Assembly: GCA_014584695.1 (NCBI GenBank)
Contig: JACTMI010000007.1
Coordinates: 1 to 64,000 of the forward strand
DNA from: Acidobacteriota bacterium
GTDB lineage: Bacteria > Acidobacteriota > Thermoanaerobaculia > Multivoradales > JAGPDF01
Reading direction: 5' to 3'
Length of the DNA stretch: 64,000 nucleotides
Below the pieces are notes generated by a model. It was given only the letters and a program-made list of their open reading frames with translations, was not told where the DNA came from and searched no databases. Position numbers and translations under genes: made by a program. Below, piece by piece: positions 47,138 to 57,250 of this stretch (positions within the stretch are counted from its first letter, which is position 1; every line of letters begins with the position of its first letter).

Positions 47138-47739
47138 CGGCGCCCCCCGACCGGCTGGCCCGGCGTGCGCAGCTGGGGCCGCGATGGCCGCGCGCCGGGG
47201 ACGTACAGCACCACCTCGCCGTCGCGCTCGACGAAGCGATAGCGGCGATCGGGGCGCTTGCCGTCGAGCCCGGCCGGCGCGCGGGGGGGATAGCGCCAGA
47301 CCTCGAGCGGCGGGTCGCCGCGGAACTCGCCCGGCTCGTACTCGATCTTCTCCGGCTCGCCGTAGAGGACCAGGATCGTGCCCCGGTCGGTTCGGCGCCC
47401 CGGATAGGCACCCTGGGTGAAGCGCCGGTCGGCCTCGGCGGCGCGCGTCTCCGCACCCTGGCGCACCGGGTTGCCGGGGCGCTCGGGGTCGGGATCGCGC
47501 CGGGCCCAGAAGCGCTCGATGAATTGACGCGCGGAAGCGTCGTCGACCAGACCGAGGAACTCGCGGCGCTCTTCCTTCGAAGCCATCCGTCCGTGGGCGC
47601 CCACCAGCCAGGTCGCCAGCTCGGGCGACAGCCGGAGGTTCAGCAGATCGACCGGGTCACGGGGCGCCGCCGGCGCCGCCGCCAGCGCGCCGAGCAGGAG
47701 GGCCACCGCGAGCGCCCGGGCGCCGCTGGGCTCAGACAT
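47134..47739 (-). CDS. GWxTD-domain-like protein
   Basis: FIERFWARRDPDPERPGNPVRQGAETRAAEADRRFTQGAYPGRRTDRGTILVLYGEPEKIEYEP. Confidence 0.82.
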   Translation of the reverse strand: MSEPSGARALAVALLLGALAAAPAAPRDPVDLLNLRLSPELATWLVGAHGRMASKEERREFLGLVDDASARQFIERFWARRDPDPERPGNPVRQGAETRAAEADRRFTQGAYPGRRTDRGTILVLYGEPEKIEYEPGEFRGDPPLEVWRYPPRAPAGLDGKRPDRRYRFVERDGEVVLYVPGARPSRPQLRTPGQPVGGRR

Positions 47740-48355
47740 CGCTGCGCCGGACCAGGTCGAGGAACTCCTCCCGCACCGGCTTCTGGTGGAAGATGCCGCG
47801 AATGGCGGAGGTGACCGTCACCGCCCCGGATTTCTTGACGCCGCGCATCTCGACGCACAGATGGCGCGCCTCGACCACGACCATGACCCCCTGCGGCGCG
47901 AGCTTGTTCTCCAGGTAGTTGGCGACCTGCTCGGTCAGCCGCTCCTGGAGCTGGGGGCGCTTGGCGTAGAACTCCAGGATGCGGGAGAATTTCGACAGCC
48001 CGAGGATGGTGTCGTTCGGAATATAGGCGAGGTGCGCGTGGCCGTAGAAGGGCACCAGGTGATGCGCGCACATGGAGTAGAACGGGATCTGTTTCTCGAT
48101 CACCATGGCGCTGTAGCGCTCTTCGTTCGGGAAGGTGGTGATCGCCGGCTCGGCACCCTCCTCGAGACCGTGGAACATCTCCAGGTAGAGCTTGGCCACC
48201 CGGCGGTCGGTCTCGGTGAGGTTGGGATCCGCCAGGTCGAGCCCGAGCTCGGTCAGGATGCCGCGCACGTGGCGCGCGATCCGCTCGATCCTCGGATCCG
48301 GACTGCCGGCGCCGGCGTCGACGACGGAGACGAGGCCGCGCTCCCGCTCGCTCAT
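47732..48355 (-). CDS. folE: GTP cyclohydrolase I
   Basis: FYSMCAHHLVPFYGHAHLAYIPNDTILGLSKFSRILEFYAKRPQLQERLTEQVANYL...EARHLCVEMRGV. Confidence 0.95.
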   Translation of the reverse strand: MSERERGLVSVVDAGAGSPDPRIERIARHVRGILTELGLDLADPNLTETDRRVAKLYLEMFHGLEEGAEPAITTFPNEERYSAMVIEKQIPFYSMCAHHLVPFYGHAHLAYIPNDTILGLSKFSRILEFYAKRPQLQERLTEQVANYLENKLAPQGVMVVVEARHLCVEMRGVKKSGAVTVTSAIRGIFHQKPVREEFLDLVRRSDV

Positions 48356-48395
48356 CGCCTCGGATACTACTCCACGATCTAGAATCAGCTCCCGA

Positions 48396-49613
48396 ATGCT
48401 CGTTCCCTTCGATCCCGGCCCGCGCGACCCGCGGACCGATACGCTGCTCGGCGAATTCCCGTCCGCGGAGTTCGACGACCGGTTCTTCCGCTGCTGCGAG
48501 CTGGTCGACCGCTACTCGCTCGATCACGCGCTCGACCTGGCGCGGGCACTGCGGCTCGAACCGGCGCTCACCGGCGGCGCCACGGTGGCCGAGGTGGCCG
48601 ACCGGCTGGCGGTCCCCGCCGCGTTCGAGCCGGCGCTCGCTTGGCTGCTCGAACGGCTCGCCGCCGGCGGTGAGCTCGAAGTCGAGGCGGTTGATCCGCC
48701 GCGCTTCCGCTCGCGGGGCCCCCTGCGCGCCGGCGAGACCGCCGAGCTGCGCGCCCTCGGCGAGGCGCTCGACCCGGGCATCGCCCGGACGCTCGACCTG
48801 TTCGACGCCGCCGCGGCCGCCTGGCCAGCCGTCGCCTCGGGCCGCTCGACCGGTGAGCAAGAGCTCTTCTCCATGGGGCGGATCGGCCTCTGGATCGCTT
48901 ACTTCCACAACGCCAATCGCGCCTACGCGATCAGCAACCGGATGGCCGCGGTGGCGGCGGCCAACCGGCTGCGGCCGGGCGGCGGCCTGCGCATCCTGGA
49001 GATCGGCGCCGGGGCGGGCAGCGCCGCGGAGGCGCTGCTCGACGAGCTCGCGCGCCGGGGCCGCCTCGCCGACCTCGAGCTCTACCTCGCCACCGAGCCA
49101 TCGCCCTTCTTCCGCCGCCGCGCCGAGCGCGACCTCAAGGCGCGCTTCGCCGGCGCGCCGCTCCGCTTCGCCGGCGCCGACGTCGACCTGCCGCTCGACG
49201 AGCAGGGGATCGGCGACGGCTTCGATCTGGTGCTCGGCGTCAACGTTCTGCACGTCGCCCGAGACCTGGTGGGCGCGGTGTCCAGGCTGCGCTCGGTCCT
49301 CGCCCCCGGCGGCTGGCTGGTCGCCGGCGAGTGCCTGCGGCTCTTCTCCGGCCAGCCGGTACCGGCCGAGCTCGTCTTCCAGCTGTTCAAGAGCTTCCAC
49401 GAGGTCGAGACCGACCCGCGCTTGCGTCCCTTGCACGGCTTCCTCGAGCCGCGCCATTGGCGGGAGATCCTCGCCGCCGCCGGCTTCGACGAGGTGGCGG
49501 TGCTGCCGGACCTCGACCGCATTCGCGAGCACTACCCCCGGTTCTTCGCGGGCGTCGCGGTCGGCCGCGCGCCGCGCGCCCCCGAACCGGCCACCCCAGG
49601 GAGTCACCGATGA
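48396..49613 (+). CDS. class I SAM-dependent methyltransferase
   Basis: LRILEIGAGAGSAAEALLDEL...FDLVLGVNVLHVARDLVGAVSRLRSVLAPGGWLVAGE; ends in ATGA overlap with the next gene. Confidence 0.85.
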   Translation: MLVPFDPGPRDPRTDTLLGEFPSAEFDDRFFRCCELVDRYSLDHALDLARALRLEPALTGGATVAEVADRLAVPAAFEPALAWLLERLAAGGELEVEAVDPPRFRSRGPLRAGETAELRALGEALDPGIARTLDLFDAAAAAWPAVASGRSTGEQELFSMGRIGLWIAYFHNANRAYAISNRMAAVAAANRLRPGGGLRILEIGAGAGSAAEALLDELARRGRLADLELYLATEPSPFFRRRAERDLKARFAGAPLRFAGADVDLPLDEQGIGDGFDLVLGVNVLHVARDLVGAVSRLRSVLAPGGWLVAGECLRLFSGQPVPAELVFQLFKSFHEVETDPRLRPLHGFLEPRHWREILAAAGFDEVAVLPDLDRIREHYPRFFAGVAVGRAPRAPEPATPGSHR

Positions 49614-49873
49614 GCCGACCGAACGCCGACGCCGAAGCCGAGATCACGATCGAGTACTGCCTGGTCTGAAACTACGGGCCACGGGCCGCGGGTCTCGCGG
49701 CCGAGCTCGCAACACGATTTGGCATCGAGCCGCGTCTGATCAAGGGGAGCGGCGGGGTGTTCGAAGTGAAACTGGGCGAGGAGGTCCTCTTTTCGAAGAA
49801 GAGCCTCGGCCGCCACGCCGAGCCGGGGGAGGTCGCCGCCACTCTCGCGGCGCGCCTCGGCCGGCCGGGGTGA
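49610..49873 (+). CDS. SelW/Rdx-family selenoprotein; in-frame UGA (49667-49669) read as selenocysteine
   Basis: Reading through TGA: MSRPNADAEAEITIEYCLVUNYGPRAAGLAAELATRFGIEPRLIKGSGGVFEVKLGEEVLFSKKSLGRHAEPGEVAATLAARLGRPG; CxxU motif; ATGA and GTGA overlaps with both neighbours. Confidence 0.92.
49684..49702 (+). promoter_or_regulatory. bacterial SECIS-like hairpin of the SelW-like gene
   Basis: GGCCGCG-GGTCT-CGCGGCC; 7-bp perfect stem, loop begins with GG, 21 nt between UGA and loop. Confidence 0.78.
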
Positions 49874-50982
49874 ACGTCGCGGCGCTCGCCGCGGCGGCGC
49901 TCCTGCTCGCCTGCGCGCTGCGCCTGCGCGCGGCGCGGCGCCTGGCTCCGCCACTGCCGCCGCTGCCGCCGGCCGCCGAGCCCCCCCCGACCACGATCCT
50001 CCTGCCGGCGCGCGACGAGGCGGGCCAGATCGAAGGCTGCGTCCGGTCGCTCGCGGCGCAGCGCGGCGCCGCGCGGGTGGTGGTCGTCGACGATCACTCG
50101 ACCGACGCCACGCCGCGGATCCTGGCGCGGCTCGCGCCCGAGCTGCCCTCCCTGCGGCGGCTGGCGGCGCGCCCGCTCGCGCCGCCCTGGGGGGGAAAGC
50201 TCAATGCCCTCCAGTCGGCGATCGAGCTGGAGGAGGAGCCGCCCGCGCCCTGGCTCCTCTTCACCGACGCGGACACCGTCCACGCCCCGGAGCTGCTCGC
50301 CCGGGCCCACGCCGCCGCGGCCGAGCACGCTCTCGACGCGCTCTCACTCGCCGGCCGGCAGCTCTGCCGCGGCGCCGGGGAAGCGCTGCTGGTGCCGGCG
50401 GTCTTCGCGCTGCTCGACTCGCTCCTGGGCGACTGGCGGCCGCACGCGCGCGGCGAGGCGCGGCCGCCGGTCGCCAACGGCCAGTTCTTCCTCCTCCGGC
50501 GGGCGGCGCTCGAGCGGGCCGGTGGATTGGCGCGGATCGCCGGCGACCCGCTCGACGACGTCGCCCTGGCCGCGGCCCTCGCCGCGAGCGGCGCGCGGGT
50601 CGGATTCCGGCGCGCCGGCGCGGCGCTCGAAGTCCGCATGTACCGGGGCCTCGCGGCGGCGATGGCCGGCTGGCGACGCAACCTCGCGCTCTTCCTCGGC
50701 CGCCGCCCGCTCCGGCTGACCCTGCTCTGCGCGCTCGCGCTGGCCGCGCCCGCGCTGCTCGGCGTCCTGCTCGGCACCGGCGCGTGGGTCGCGGCGCTCG
50801 GGCTCTATCTCGCCGGCACGGTCGCCTCCGCGCTCACCCGGGAGGGCGCCGACGCCCGCTGGGCACCCCTCTGGCCGGCCGAGCTGACACTGCTCGGGGC
50901 GACCCTGGCGCTCGCCACGATCGACCGCGCGCGCGGCCGCACCCGCTGGCGCGGCCGCGAGATCCCCCTGCGGCAGCGATAG
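49870..50982 (+). CDS. family 2 glycosyltransferase, membrane
   Basis: TTILLPARDEAGQIEGCVRSLAAQRG...VVVVDDHSTDATPRIL...FTDADTVHAPELL; C-terminal TM segments; GTG start overlapping the SelW stop. Confidence 0.85.
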   Translation: MNVAALAAAALLLACALRLRAARRLAPPLPPLPPAAEPPPTTILLPARDEAGQIEGCVRSLAAQRGAARVVVVDDHSTDATPRILARLAPELPSLRRLAARPLAPPWGGKLNALQSAIELEEEPPAPWLLFTDADTVHAPELLARAHAAAAEHALDALSLAGRQLCRGAGEALLVPAVFALLDSLLGDWRPHARGEARPPVANGQFFLLRRAALERAGGLARIAGDPLDDVALAAALAASGARVGFRRAGAALEVRMYRGLAAAMAGWRRNLALFLGRRPLRLTLLCALALAAPALLGVLLGTGAWVAALGLYLAGTVASALTREGADARWAPLWPAELTLLGATLALATIDRARGRTRWRGREIPLRQR

Positions 50983-50988
50983 CGTCGG

Positions 50989-51107
50989 GCCGCCCTCCGG
51001 GCGCGCGTCCCCGCAGCGCAGCGCGAGGGGTCCCCGCACCTCCAGCAAATAGATCCAGGTACAGCGGGGTGTCGCGGGCGCGAGGAGACCCGAGCCCGGA
51101 GGGCGGC
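50989..51107. repeat. foldback (MITE-like) element in a convergent spacer
   Basis: Perfect 14-bp inverted ends GCCGCCCTCCGGGC (50989-51002) / GCCCGGAGGGCGGC (51094-51107); further inner complementarity CCCCGCACCT...AGGTACAGCGGGG. Confidence 0.75.
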
Positions 51108-51138
51108 GCGACGCGGCGGCCGCCCGCGGACGTCGCGC

Positions 51139-51633
51139 TCAGCCGGCGGCGAGCTCCGCGCGGTAGCGGCAGCTCTGCCCGTCGGTCTCCTCGATCTCGA
51201 CCGCCAGCGCCACCACCGGCACGTCTCCCAGGTGCGCGGCGAGCGCGCGCCAGAAGTACCGGGCCAGCAGCTCCATCGAGATGTTCTCGAGCGGCAGCAG
51301 CGCGACCTCGCTCGCCGGGAAGCGGTAGCGCCGCTCCCGGAAGCGGACCTCGACCTCCTCGCCGCTCTGCGCCACCTCGATCCAGGGGCTCTTCTCGGGC
51401 AGGAGCACCCGGTCGTCGAGCTGGCGGCAGAGCTCGCGCACCCGCTTCTTCATCGGGCCGGCGTCGACCAGCAGCCCCGAGGGGTCGAGCCGACCGCCCT
51501 CGAGATCGACCCGCACCTGGTAGTTGTGGCCGTGGAGCGGCTCGGCCTCGGTGGGCGAGAAGAGGGTGAAATGGGCGACCGAGAACTTGAGATCGCGCTT
51601 GGCCAGCCGGAGGAGAAAGACCGGGCTCGTCAC
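51139..51633 (-). CDS. 6-pyruvoyltetrahydropterin synthase / QueD family
   Basis: KFSVAHFTLFSPTEAEPLHGHNYQVRVDLEG...LVDAGPMKKRVRELCRQLDDRVLLP...PLENISMELLARYFWRAL. Confidence 0.85.
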   Translation of the reverse strand: MTSPVFLLRLAKRDLKFSVAHFTLFSPTEAEPLHGHNYQVRVDLEGGRLDPSGLLVDAGPMKKRVRELCRQLDDRVLLPEKSPWIEVAQSGEEVEVRFRERRYRFPASEVALLPLENISMELLARYFWRALAAHLGDVPVVALAVEIEETDGQSCRYRAELAAG

Positions 51634-51704
51634 GGCGCGACTCTACCCCGCCCGGCGGCCGCGCCGCGCGCGCCGTCGCCGCCTGGATGCGATAGAAAGA
51701 GGGG

Positions 51705-53069
51705 ATGCGCGCGAATCTACTCGCTTTCGTCGCGGCGCTGGCGCTCGCCACGGCGCCACTCGTCGCCCAGGATCTGGCCGCCGAGCGGCGGCTGCTGCTC
51801 GTCTCGATCGACGGCCTCGCCCCGGCGAGCTACCTCGAGCCAGACGCCCAGGGCCTCGCGATCCCTCACCTGCGCGCGCTCTCGGCGCGCGGCGCCACGG
51901 CGCGGGGCGTGACCGGGGTCCTGCCGACCGTCACCTATCCCATCCACACCACGCTGCTGACCGGCGTGCCGCCGCGCGTGCACGGCATCCTGGGCAACCA
52001 GATCTTCGACCCGGAGCGGAAGAGCAACCAAGCGTGGCACTGGTACGCCGACGAGGTGCGGGTGCCGACGCTCCTGTCGGCCGCCTACCGGGCGGGCCGC
52101 ATCACCGGCGCCATCGGCTGGCCGGTGACGGTGGGGCTCGAGATCGACGCGCTGGTGCCGGAGTTCTGGCGCACCGGCTCCAGCCACCCCGCCGACAAGC
52201 GGCTGCTCGAGCAGCTCTCGTCGACTTCGCTCTTCGCCGAGGTCGAGGCGAAGCTCGGCGCCCCGCTGCCCTATCCCTTCACCGACCGCGAACGGACCGA
52301 GCTGGCGCTGCACGTGCTCACGACGCGCAAGCCCCACCTGCTCGCCGTTCACTTCGTCGACCACGACTTCGCCCAGCACGACTTCGGCCCCGATTCGGCC
52401 CAGGCGCGCGCCGCGCTCGAGCGGGTCGACGCCGAGCTCGGCCGGCTGCTCGCGGCGCTCGACGAGCTGGGGCTCTCGGAGCGCACCCTCGTCGTCGTGG
52501 TCTCCGACCACGGTTTCGTGCCGGTCGCGCGCGAGCTGCGCCCGAACACCCTGTTGCGACGCGCCGGCCTGCTCGAGGTCGACGGCGCCGGCCGGCCGAC
52601 GAGCTGGCGCGCCCAGTTCGGCGCCCACGGCGGCACCGCGCTGCTCCACCTGGCCGAGCCCGGCGACACCGGCACCCTGGCGGCGGTCCGCCGGCTGTTC
52701 GAGCAGCGCGCCGCGGAGCCCGGCGCGGGACTCCGGGCCGTTCTCGGCGCGCCGGAGATCGCCGCCCTGGGGGGCGACCCGGCGGCGAATCCGCTCGCCC
52801 TCGACGCCCGCGAGGGCTTCCACTTCGGCGACGCCGCGGAGGGCGACTGGAGCGTCCCCGCCCGCCAGCGGGGGCACCACGGCCATGCGCCGGTCCGCCC
52901 CGAGATGGAGTCGGCGCTGATCGTGGCCGGACCCGGGCTCACCGCCCGCGGCGATCTCGGCACCGTCTCGATCCTCCGCATCGCCCCGACGCTGGCCCGC
53001 TACCTCGGCCTCGAGCTCGCCGCGGAAGCCGGCGAGCCGCTGCGCTGGCTGGCCCCGCCCGCGCCCTGA
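51705..53069 (+). CDS. alkaline phosphatase family / nucleotide pyrophosphatase-phosphodiesterase
   Basis: LLLVSIDGLAPASYL...GVTGVLPTVTYPIHTTLLTGVPPRVHGILGN...VVVSDHGFVPV. Confidence 0.9.
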   Translation: MRANLLAFVAALALATAPLVAQDLAAERRLLLVSIDGLAPASYLEPDAQGLAIPHLRALSARGATARGVTGVLPTVTYPIHTTLLTGVPPRVHGILGNQIFDPERKSNQAWHWYADEVRVPTLLSAAYRAGRITGAIGWPVTVGLEIDALVPEFWRTGSSHPADKRLLEQLSSTSLFAEVEAKLGAPLPYPFTDRERTELALHVLTTRKPHLLAVHFVDHDFAQHDFGPDSAQARAALERVDAELGRLLAALDELGLSERTLVVVVSDHGFVPVARELRPNTLLRRAGLLEVDGAGRPTSWRAQFGAHGGTALLHLAEPGDTGTLAAVRRLFEQRAAEPGAGLRAVLGAPEIAALGGDPAANPLALDAREGFHFGDAAEGDWSVPARQRGHHGHAPVRPEMESALIVAGPGLTARGDLGTVSILRIAPTLARYLGLELAAEAGEPLRWLAPPAP

Positions 53070-53183
53070 ACCCGCGCGCGCTCGCTACCCGTCAGCGACT
53101 GCCTCTCGAAATCGACCGGACGCTCCGCGCTCGCCCGCAGCGCTCCGCCCGGGGTCGGGTCCCGGCGGTAGACTGCGGGCAGC

Positions 53184-55226
53184 GTGATCGCCCCCGCGCT
53201 CGAAGCGCTCCTGCTCCAAGCGACGATCCTGCTCGGCGTCGCGGTCGTCGTGCTGCTCGCCAGCCACCGGCTGCGCCTGCCGCCGATCGTCGGCCTGCTC
53301 GTGACCGGCGCCCTGATCGGCCCCTCGGGGCTCGGCCTGGTCTCCGATCCGGTGGCGGTCGAGGTCTCGGCCGAGATCGGCGTCGTCTTCCTGCTCTTCA
53401 CCATCGGCCTCGAGCTCTCGCTGGCCCGCCTCAGGGAGCTGGCGCGGATGTTCTGGGTCGGCGGCTCGATCCAGACCTTGACCACCATCGCGCTCGCGGC
53501 CGGCGTGGCGCTGGCCTTCGGGCTGCCGTGGCCGGCGGCGCTGGTGCTCGGCTTCGTCGCCGCCCCTTCGAGCACCGCGATCGTGCTCAAGCTCTACCGC
53601 GACCGGCGTGAGCTCGAATCGCCGCAGGGCCGGACGGCGCTCGGCATCCTGCTCTTCCAGGACGTCATGCTGGTGCCGATGCTGGTCGCGCTGCCGCTGC
53701 TGGCGGCGCGCGGTGGCCGGCCGCTCGAACAGGTCGGCCGGCTGCTCCTCGCGGCGCTGGTGGGCGGCGTCGCCTTCGTTCTGGCGCGCCGCCTGCTGCC
53801 GGGGCTGCTCGAGCGGGTGGCGCGGACGCGGGCGCGCGAGGTCTTCCTCTTCGGCTCCCTCTTCGCCTGTCTCGGCCTCGCCTATCTGACCGAGAAGCTC
53901 GGCTTCTCGCTCGCCCTGGGGGCCTTCGTCGCCGGCTTGCTGGTGGCCGAATCCGACTATCGCTCCCAGGTGGTGGCCGACGTCGAGCCCTTCCGCGACC
54001 TGTTCGCCAGCGTCTTCTTCGTCTCGATCGGCATGCTGGTCGACGTCGCCGCCGGCCTCGCGCGCCTGCCCACGATCGCCGCCGCGGTGGCGGCGCTGGT
54101 GCTGATCAAGGTCCTGACCGCGGCCGTCGCCGTGCGGGCGGTCGGCTTCCCCTCCCGCATCGCGGCGCTGGTCGCCTTCGGGCTGGCGCAGATCGGTGAG
54201 TTCTCCTTCGTCGTCGCGGCCGCGGCGCGCGCGCTCGGGCTGATCGACTCCGACCTGCACGCCGTGGTCATCGCGGCCGCGGCGCTGACCCTGCTGGCGA
54301 CGCCGGGCCTGGTCGCCGCCGCGCCGGCGCTCGCCGAGCACCTGCCGGCGCCGGTCGCGCGCTGGCTCGACCGCCGGGCGACGCTCGACGGCGCCCCGGC
54401 CCCCCCGGAGCCGGTGAAGGACCACGTCGTCATCGTCGGCTTCGGCGCCGGGGGACGGACGCTGGCGCGGGTCCTCGCCGAAGCTCGGATCCGTTACCAG
54501 GTGATCGAGGCCGACGCCGAGATCGTGGCGCGGGCGCGCAGGACCGGCGAGCCGATCCTCTACGGCGACGCCACCCGGCCGGAGATCCTGCGCGCCGCCG
54601 AGATCGGCCGGGCGCGCATGGCGGTGTTCGCGATCTCCGATCCGGAGGCCACGCGGCGCGCGTTGGGGCTGGCGCTCGCCGCCGCGCCGCAGGCCCACCT
54701 GCTGGTCCGGACCCGCCTGGTGGCCGAGATCGAGCGCCTGCGCGCGGCGGGGGCGCACGAGGTGATCGCCGAGGAGTTCGAGAGCTCGATCGAGATCTTC
54801 ACCCGCGTCCTCGAGACCTACCGCGTGCCGCGCAACGTCGTGCGCGCGCAGACCCGCGTCCTGCGCGGCGAGGACTACCGGATGCTGCGGGCGCCCGCGA
54901 CCGGCGGCCAGGTCTCGGCGGCGGTGCTCGACGCCCTCGCCGCCGGCACCACCGAGGTCGCGCGCGTCGAGCCGGGCAGCCCCGCGGCCGGACGGACGCT
55001 GGGCGAGCTCGAGCTGCGCCGGCGCGCGGGGGCGACGGTGATCGCGGTCGTCCGCGGCGAGCGCTCGCGCACCAACCCCCCGGCGGATTTCCGCTTCGAG
55101 GTCGGCGACGACCTCGTCCTGGTCGGCAGCCACCAGGAGATCGAGTCGGCCTTCGCGCTGCTCGAGCCGGCGGCGGCCACGACGGCCGACGCCGCGCCCG
55201 CGCCAGTCACCCCGGCGTCGAGCTAG
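53184..55226 (+). CDS. CPA2-family monovalent cation:proton antiporter with TrkA-N and TrkA-C domains (KefB-like)
   Basis: [14 protein letters not shown]...[32 protein letters not shown]...[23 protein letters not shown]. Confidence 0.92.
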   Translation: MIAPALEALLLQATILLGVAVVVLLASHRLRLPPIVGLLVTGALIGPSGLGLVSDPVAVEVSAEIGVVFLLFTIGLELSLARLRELARMFWVGGSIQTLTTIALAAGVALAFGLPWPAALVLGFVAAPSSTAIVLKLYRDRRELESPQGRTALGILLFQDVMLVPMLVALPLLAARGGRPLEQVGRLLLAALVGGVAFVLARRLLPGLLERVARTRAREVFLFGSLFACLGLAYLTEKLGFSLALGAFVAGLLVAESDYRSQVVADVEPFRDLFASVFFVSIGMLVDVAAGLARLPTIAAAVAALVLIKVLTAAVAVRAVGFPSRIAALVAFGLAQIGEFSFVVAAAARALGLIDSDLHAVVIAAAALTLLATPGLVAAAPALAEHLPAPVARWLDRRATLDGAPAPPEPVKDHVVIVGFGAGGRTLARVLAEARIRYQVIEADAEIVARARRTGEPILYGDATRPEILRAAEIGRARMAVFAISDPEATRRALGLALAAAPQAHLLVRTRLVAEIERLRAAGAHEVIAEEFESSIEIFTRVLETYRVPRNVVRAQTRVLRGEDYRMLRAPATGGQVSAAVLDALAAGTTEVARVEPGSPAAGRTLGELELRRRAGATVIAVVRGERSRTNPPADFRFEVGDDLVLVGSHQEIESAFALLEPAAATTADAAPAPVTPASS

Positions 55227-55235
55227 GATCCGCGC

Positions 55236-55637
55236 GTGGCCGGGTCCGAGGTCCGCATCGACAAGTGGCTCCACGTGGCGCGCGTGTTCAAGAGCCGCGC
55301 GCTCGCCAGTCGCGCCTGCCAGCTCTCGCGCGTGCGGGTCAACGGCAGCGCGGTGAAGCCCCACCGCCCCCTGACGGTCGGGGATCGGATCGAGGCCGAG
55401 GTCGGCGGCGACTGGACGCGCGTGCTGGTGGTGCGCGAGCTCGCCGACAAGACCCTGCCCAAGGCCGAGGTGCCGCGCCTGTTCGAGGACCTGTCGCCGC
55501 CGCGGCCGAGCGCCGATCCGCTGACCCGCCTGCTGCGCCGCCCGCTGGTCCGGCGCGAGGCCGGCGCGGGCCGACCCACCAAGCGAGAGCGCCGCGCGAT
55601 GGAAGCCTACGAGAGCTTCCTCGCCGACGACGACTGA
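55236..55637 (+). CDS. RNA-binding S4-domain protein (Hsp15-like)
   Basis: [49 protein letters not shown]. Confidence 0.9.
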   Translation: MAGSEVRIDKWLHVARVFKSRALASRACQLSRVRVNGSAVKPHRPLTVGDRIEAEVGGDWTRVLVVRELADKTLPKAEVPRLFEDLSPPRPSADPLTRLLRRPLVRREAGAGRPTKRERRAMEAYESFLADDD

Positions 55638-55692
55638 GCACCAGCTCCCAGAATCCCCACGCCCAGCGCACCGTCCGATGGCGTGCAACCCC

Positions 55693-55779
55693 AGGAGCGA
55701 GCCGCCAGGCGAGCGACCGCGGAGGGGTGAGGCCAGCGGATTCACTCCGCTGGCCGAGGGGAGGGCGCGTGCCCTCCCC
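55693..55779. repeat. double-hairpin dispersed repeat, copy 2
   Basis: GGCCAGCGG-ATTCACT-CCGCTGGCC (55731-55755) and GGGGAGGGC-GCGT-GCCCTCCCC (55758-55779). Confidence 0.88.
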
Positions 55780-55945
55780 TGTGCAGTCGACCGCCCTTCG
55801 CCGCGGTGCGGCAACGAATCCCCACCCGGGCGCGCAGCGCTCACCCACCCGATCGGCGGGTCCCGCCGGGCCGCGCGGCGGGCACCCTGTTTCTGGAGCG
55901 ATCGAGCAGGGCTCCGCGAAGCCGGAGACCCGGGGTGGAGGGGAG

Positions 55946-57250
55946 ATGGCGGGCGAAAAGAGGATCGAAGTCGGCGCGCCGCCCGCGCGCGCGGCGGCGG
56001 CGGGCGACGAGGTGCACCGTTTCGCTTTCGTCGTCCATCCGCTGACGATCGACTTCATCTACCGCCACCCGTCCTATCGCTGGACCCGTTTCCTGCTGCC
56101 GCGCGCGCTGACCGAGCGGCTCGCGGCGCTGATGCCGCCGCGCCACATGGGGCGCGTCACCGGCGGCCGCTCGCCCGCCACCGGCCAGCAGATCGAAGGG
56201 CTCCTCTATGCGCTCGGCGCCACGCCGAAACAGCTGCTCACCCGCCCCGCGCGGCGCACCTACGACGCGCTGGTCGCCGCCTCCCGCATGGCGCGCGCGC
56301 GCGGGGCGCGGATCATGGGCCTGGGCGCCTTCACCAAGGTCGTCGGCGACGCGGGCGTCACCGTCGCGCGCGAAGCGCCGATTCCCGTCACCTCCGGCAA
56401 CAGCCTGACCATCGCCGCCACGCTCGAGACCGCCAAGATCGCGGTGCGCCGGATGGGCGCACCCGACCTCGCGCGCGGCCGCGCCATGGTGGTCGGCGCC
56501 ACCGGCGCGATCGGCTCGGTCTGCGCGCGCCTGATCGCCCAGGCGATCGGCGACCTGGTGCTGGTCTCGATCGAGCCCGAGCGGCTGATCGCCCTGAAAG
56601 AGAGGATCGAGCGCGAGGTGCCGGGCTGCCGGGTCGAGGTGGCGCTCGAGGCGCGCGGCTTGGCGGGCGAGTGCGACCTGATCATCACCGCCACCTCGGC
56701 CTTCGGCCAGCGCGTGCTCGATCTCTCCGAATGCAAGCCGGGCGCGGTGATCTGCGACGTCGCCCTGCCGAGCGACATCAGCGCCGAGGAGGCCGCGGTG
56801 CGGCCCGACCTGCTGGTGGTCGAGAGCGGCGAGGTGCGCATCCCCGGGCCGGTCCGCATCGGCTACGACATCGGGCTGCCGCCCGGGGTCGCTTACGCCT
56901 GCCTGGCCGAGGCCGCGCTGCTGGCGATGGAGGGCCGCTTCGAGTGCTACACGCTGGGCCGCGACATCGATCTCGAGCGGGTGAAGCAGATCTTCCGCCT
57001 CTTTCGCAAGCACGACTACGAGATCGCCGAGCTGCGCGCCCACGGCCGGGAACTCTCGGAGGCCGACTTCGCCCATCGCCGCGAGCTGGCGCGCTCGCTG
57101 CTCGCCGATTCCGAGCTGCTCGCCCGCACGCGCGCCGAAGCCGCCGCCAAGCTGGCTCGCATCCCCCCCCGCTCCAAGGGGGTGCCAGCCACGACCGCGC
57201 CGGAAAACGGCCTGGCGCGCCTCCTACGGCGCGACGCCACCGTCGCCTGA
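55946..57250 (+). CDS. NAD(P)-binding protein resembling long-chain acyl-ACP reductase / shikimate dehydrogenase-like fold
   Basis: [47 protein letters not shown]...[29 protein letters not shown]...; overall layout like cyanobacterial AAR. Confidence 0.6.
   Translation: MAGEKRIEVGAPPARAAAAGDEVHRFAFVVHPLTIDFIYRHPSYRWTRFLLPRALTERLAALMPPRHMGRVTGGRSPATGQQIEGLLYALGATPKQLLTRPARRTYDALVAASRMARARGARIMGLGAFTKVVGDAGVTVAREAPIPVTSGNSLTIAATLETAKIAVRRMGAPDLARGRAMVVGATGAIGSVCARLIAQAIGDLVLVSIEPERLIALKERIEREVPGCRVEVALEARGLAGECDLIITATSAFGQRVLDLSECKPGAVICDVALPSDISAEEAAVRPDLLVVESGEVRIPGPVRIGYDIGLPPGVAYACLAEAALLAMEGRFECYTLGRDIDLERVKQIFRLFRKHDYEIAELRAHGRELSEADFAHRRELARSLLADSELLARTRAEAAAKLARIPPRSKGVPATTAPENGLARLLRRDATVA

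Noticed and set aside
53085-55844. 919-aa minus-strand ORF
   Set aside because: Antisense to the CPA2 antiporter; biased composition, no domain.
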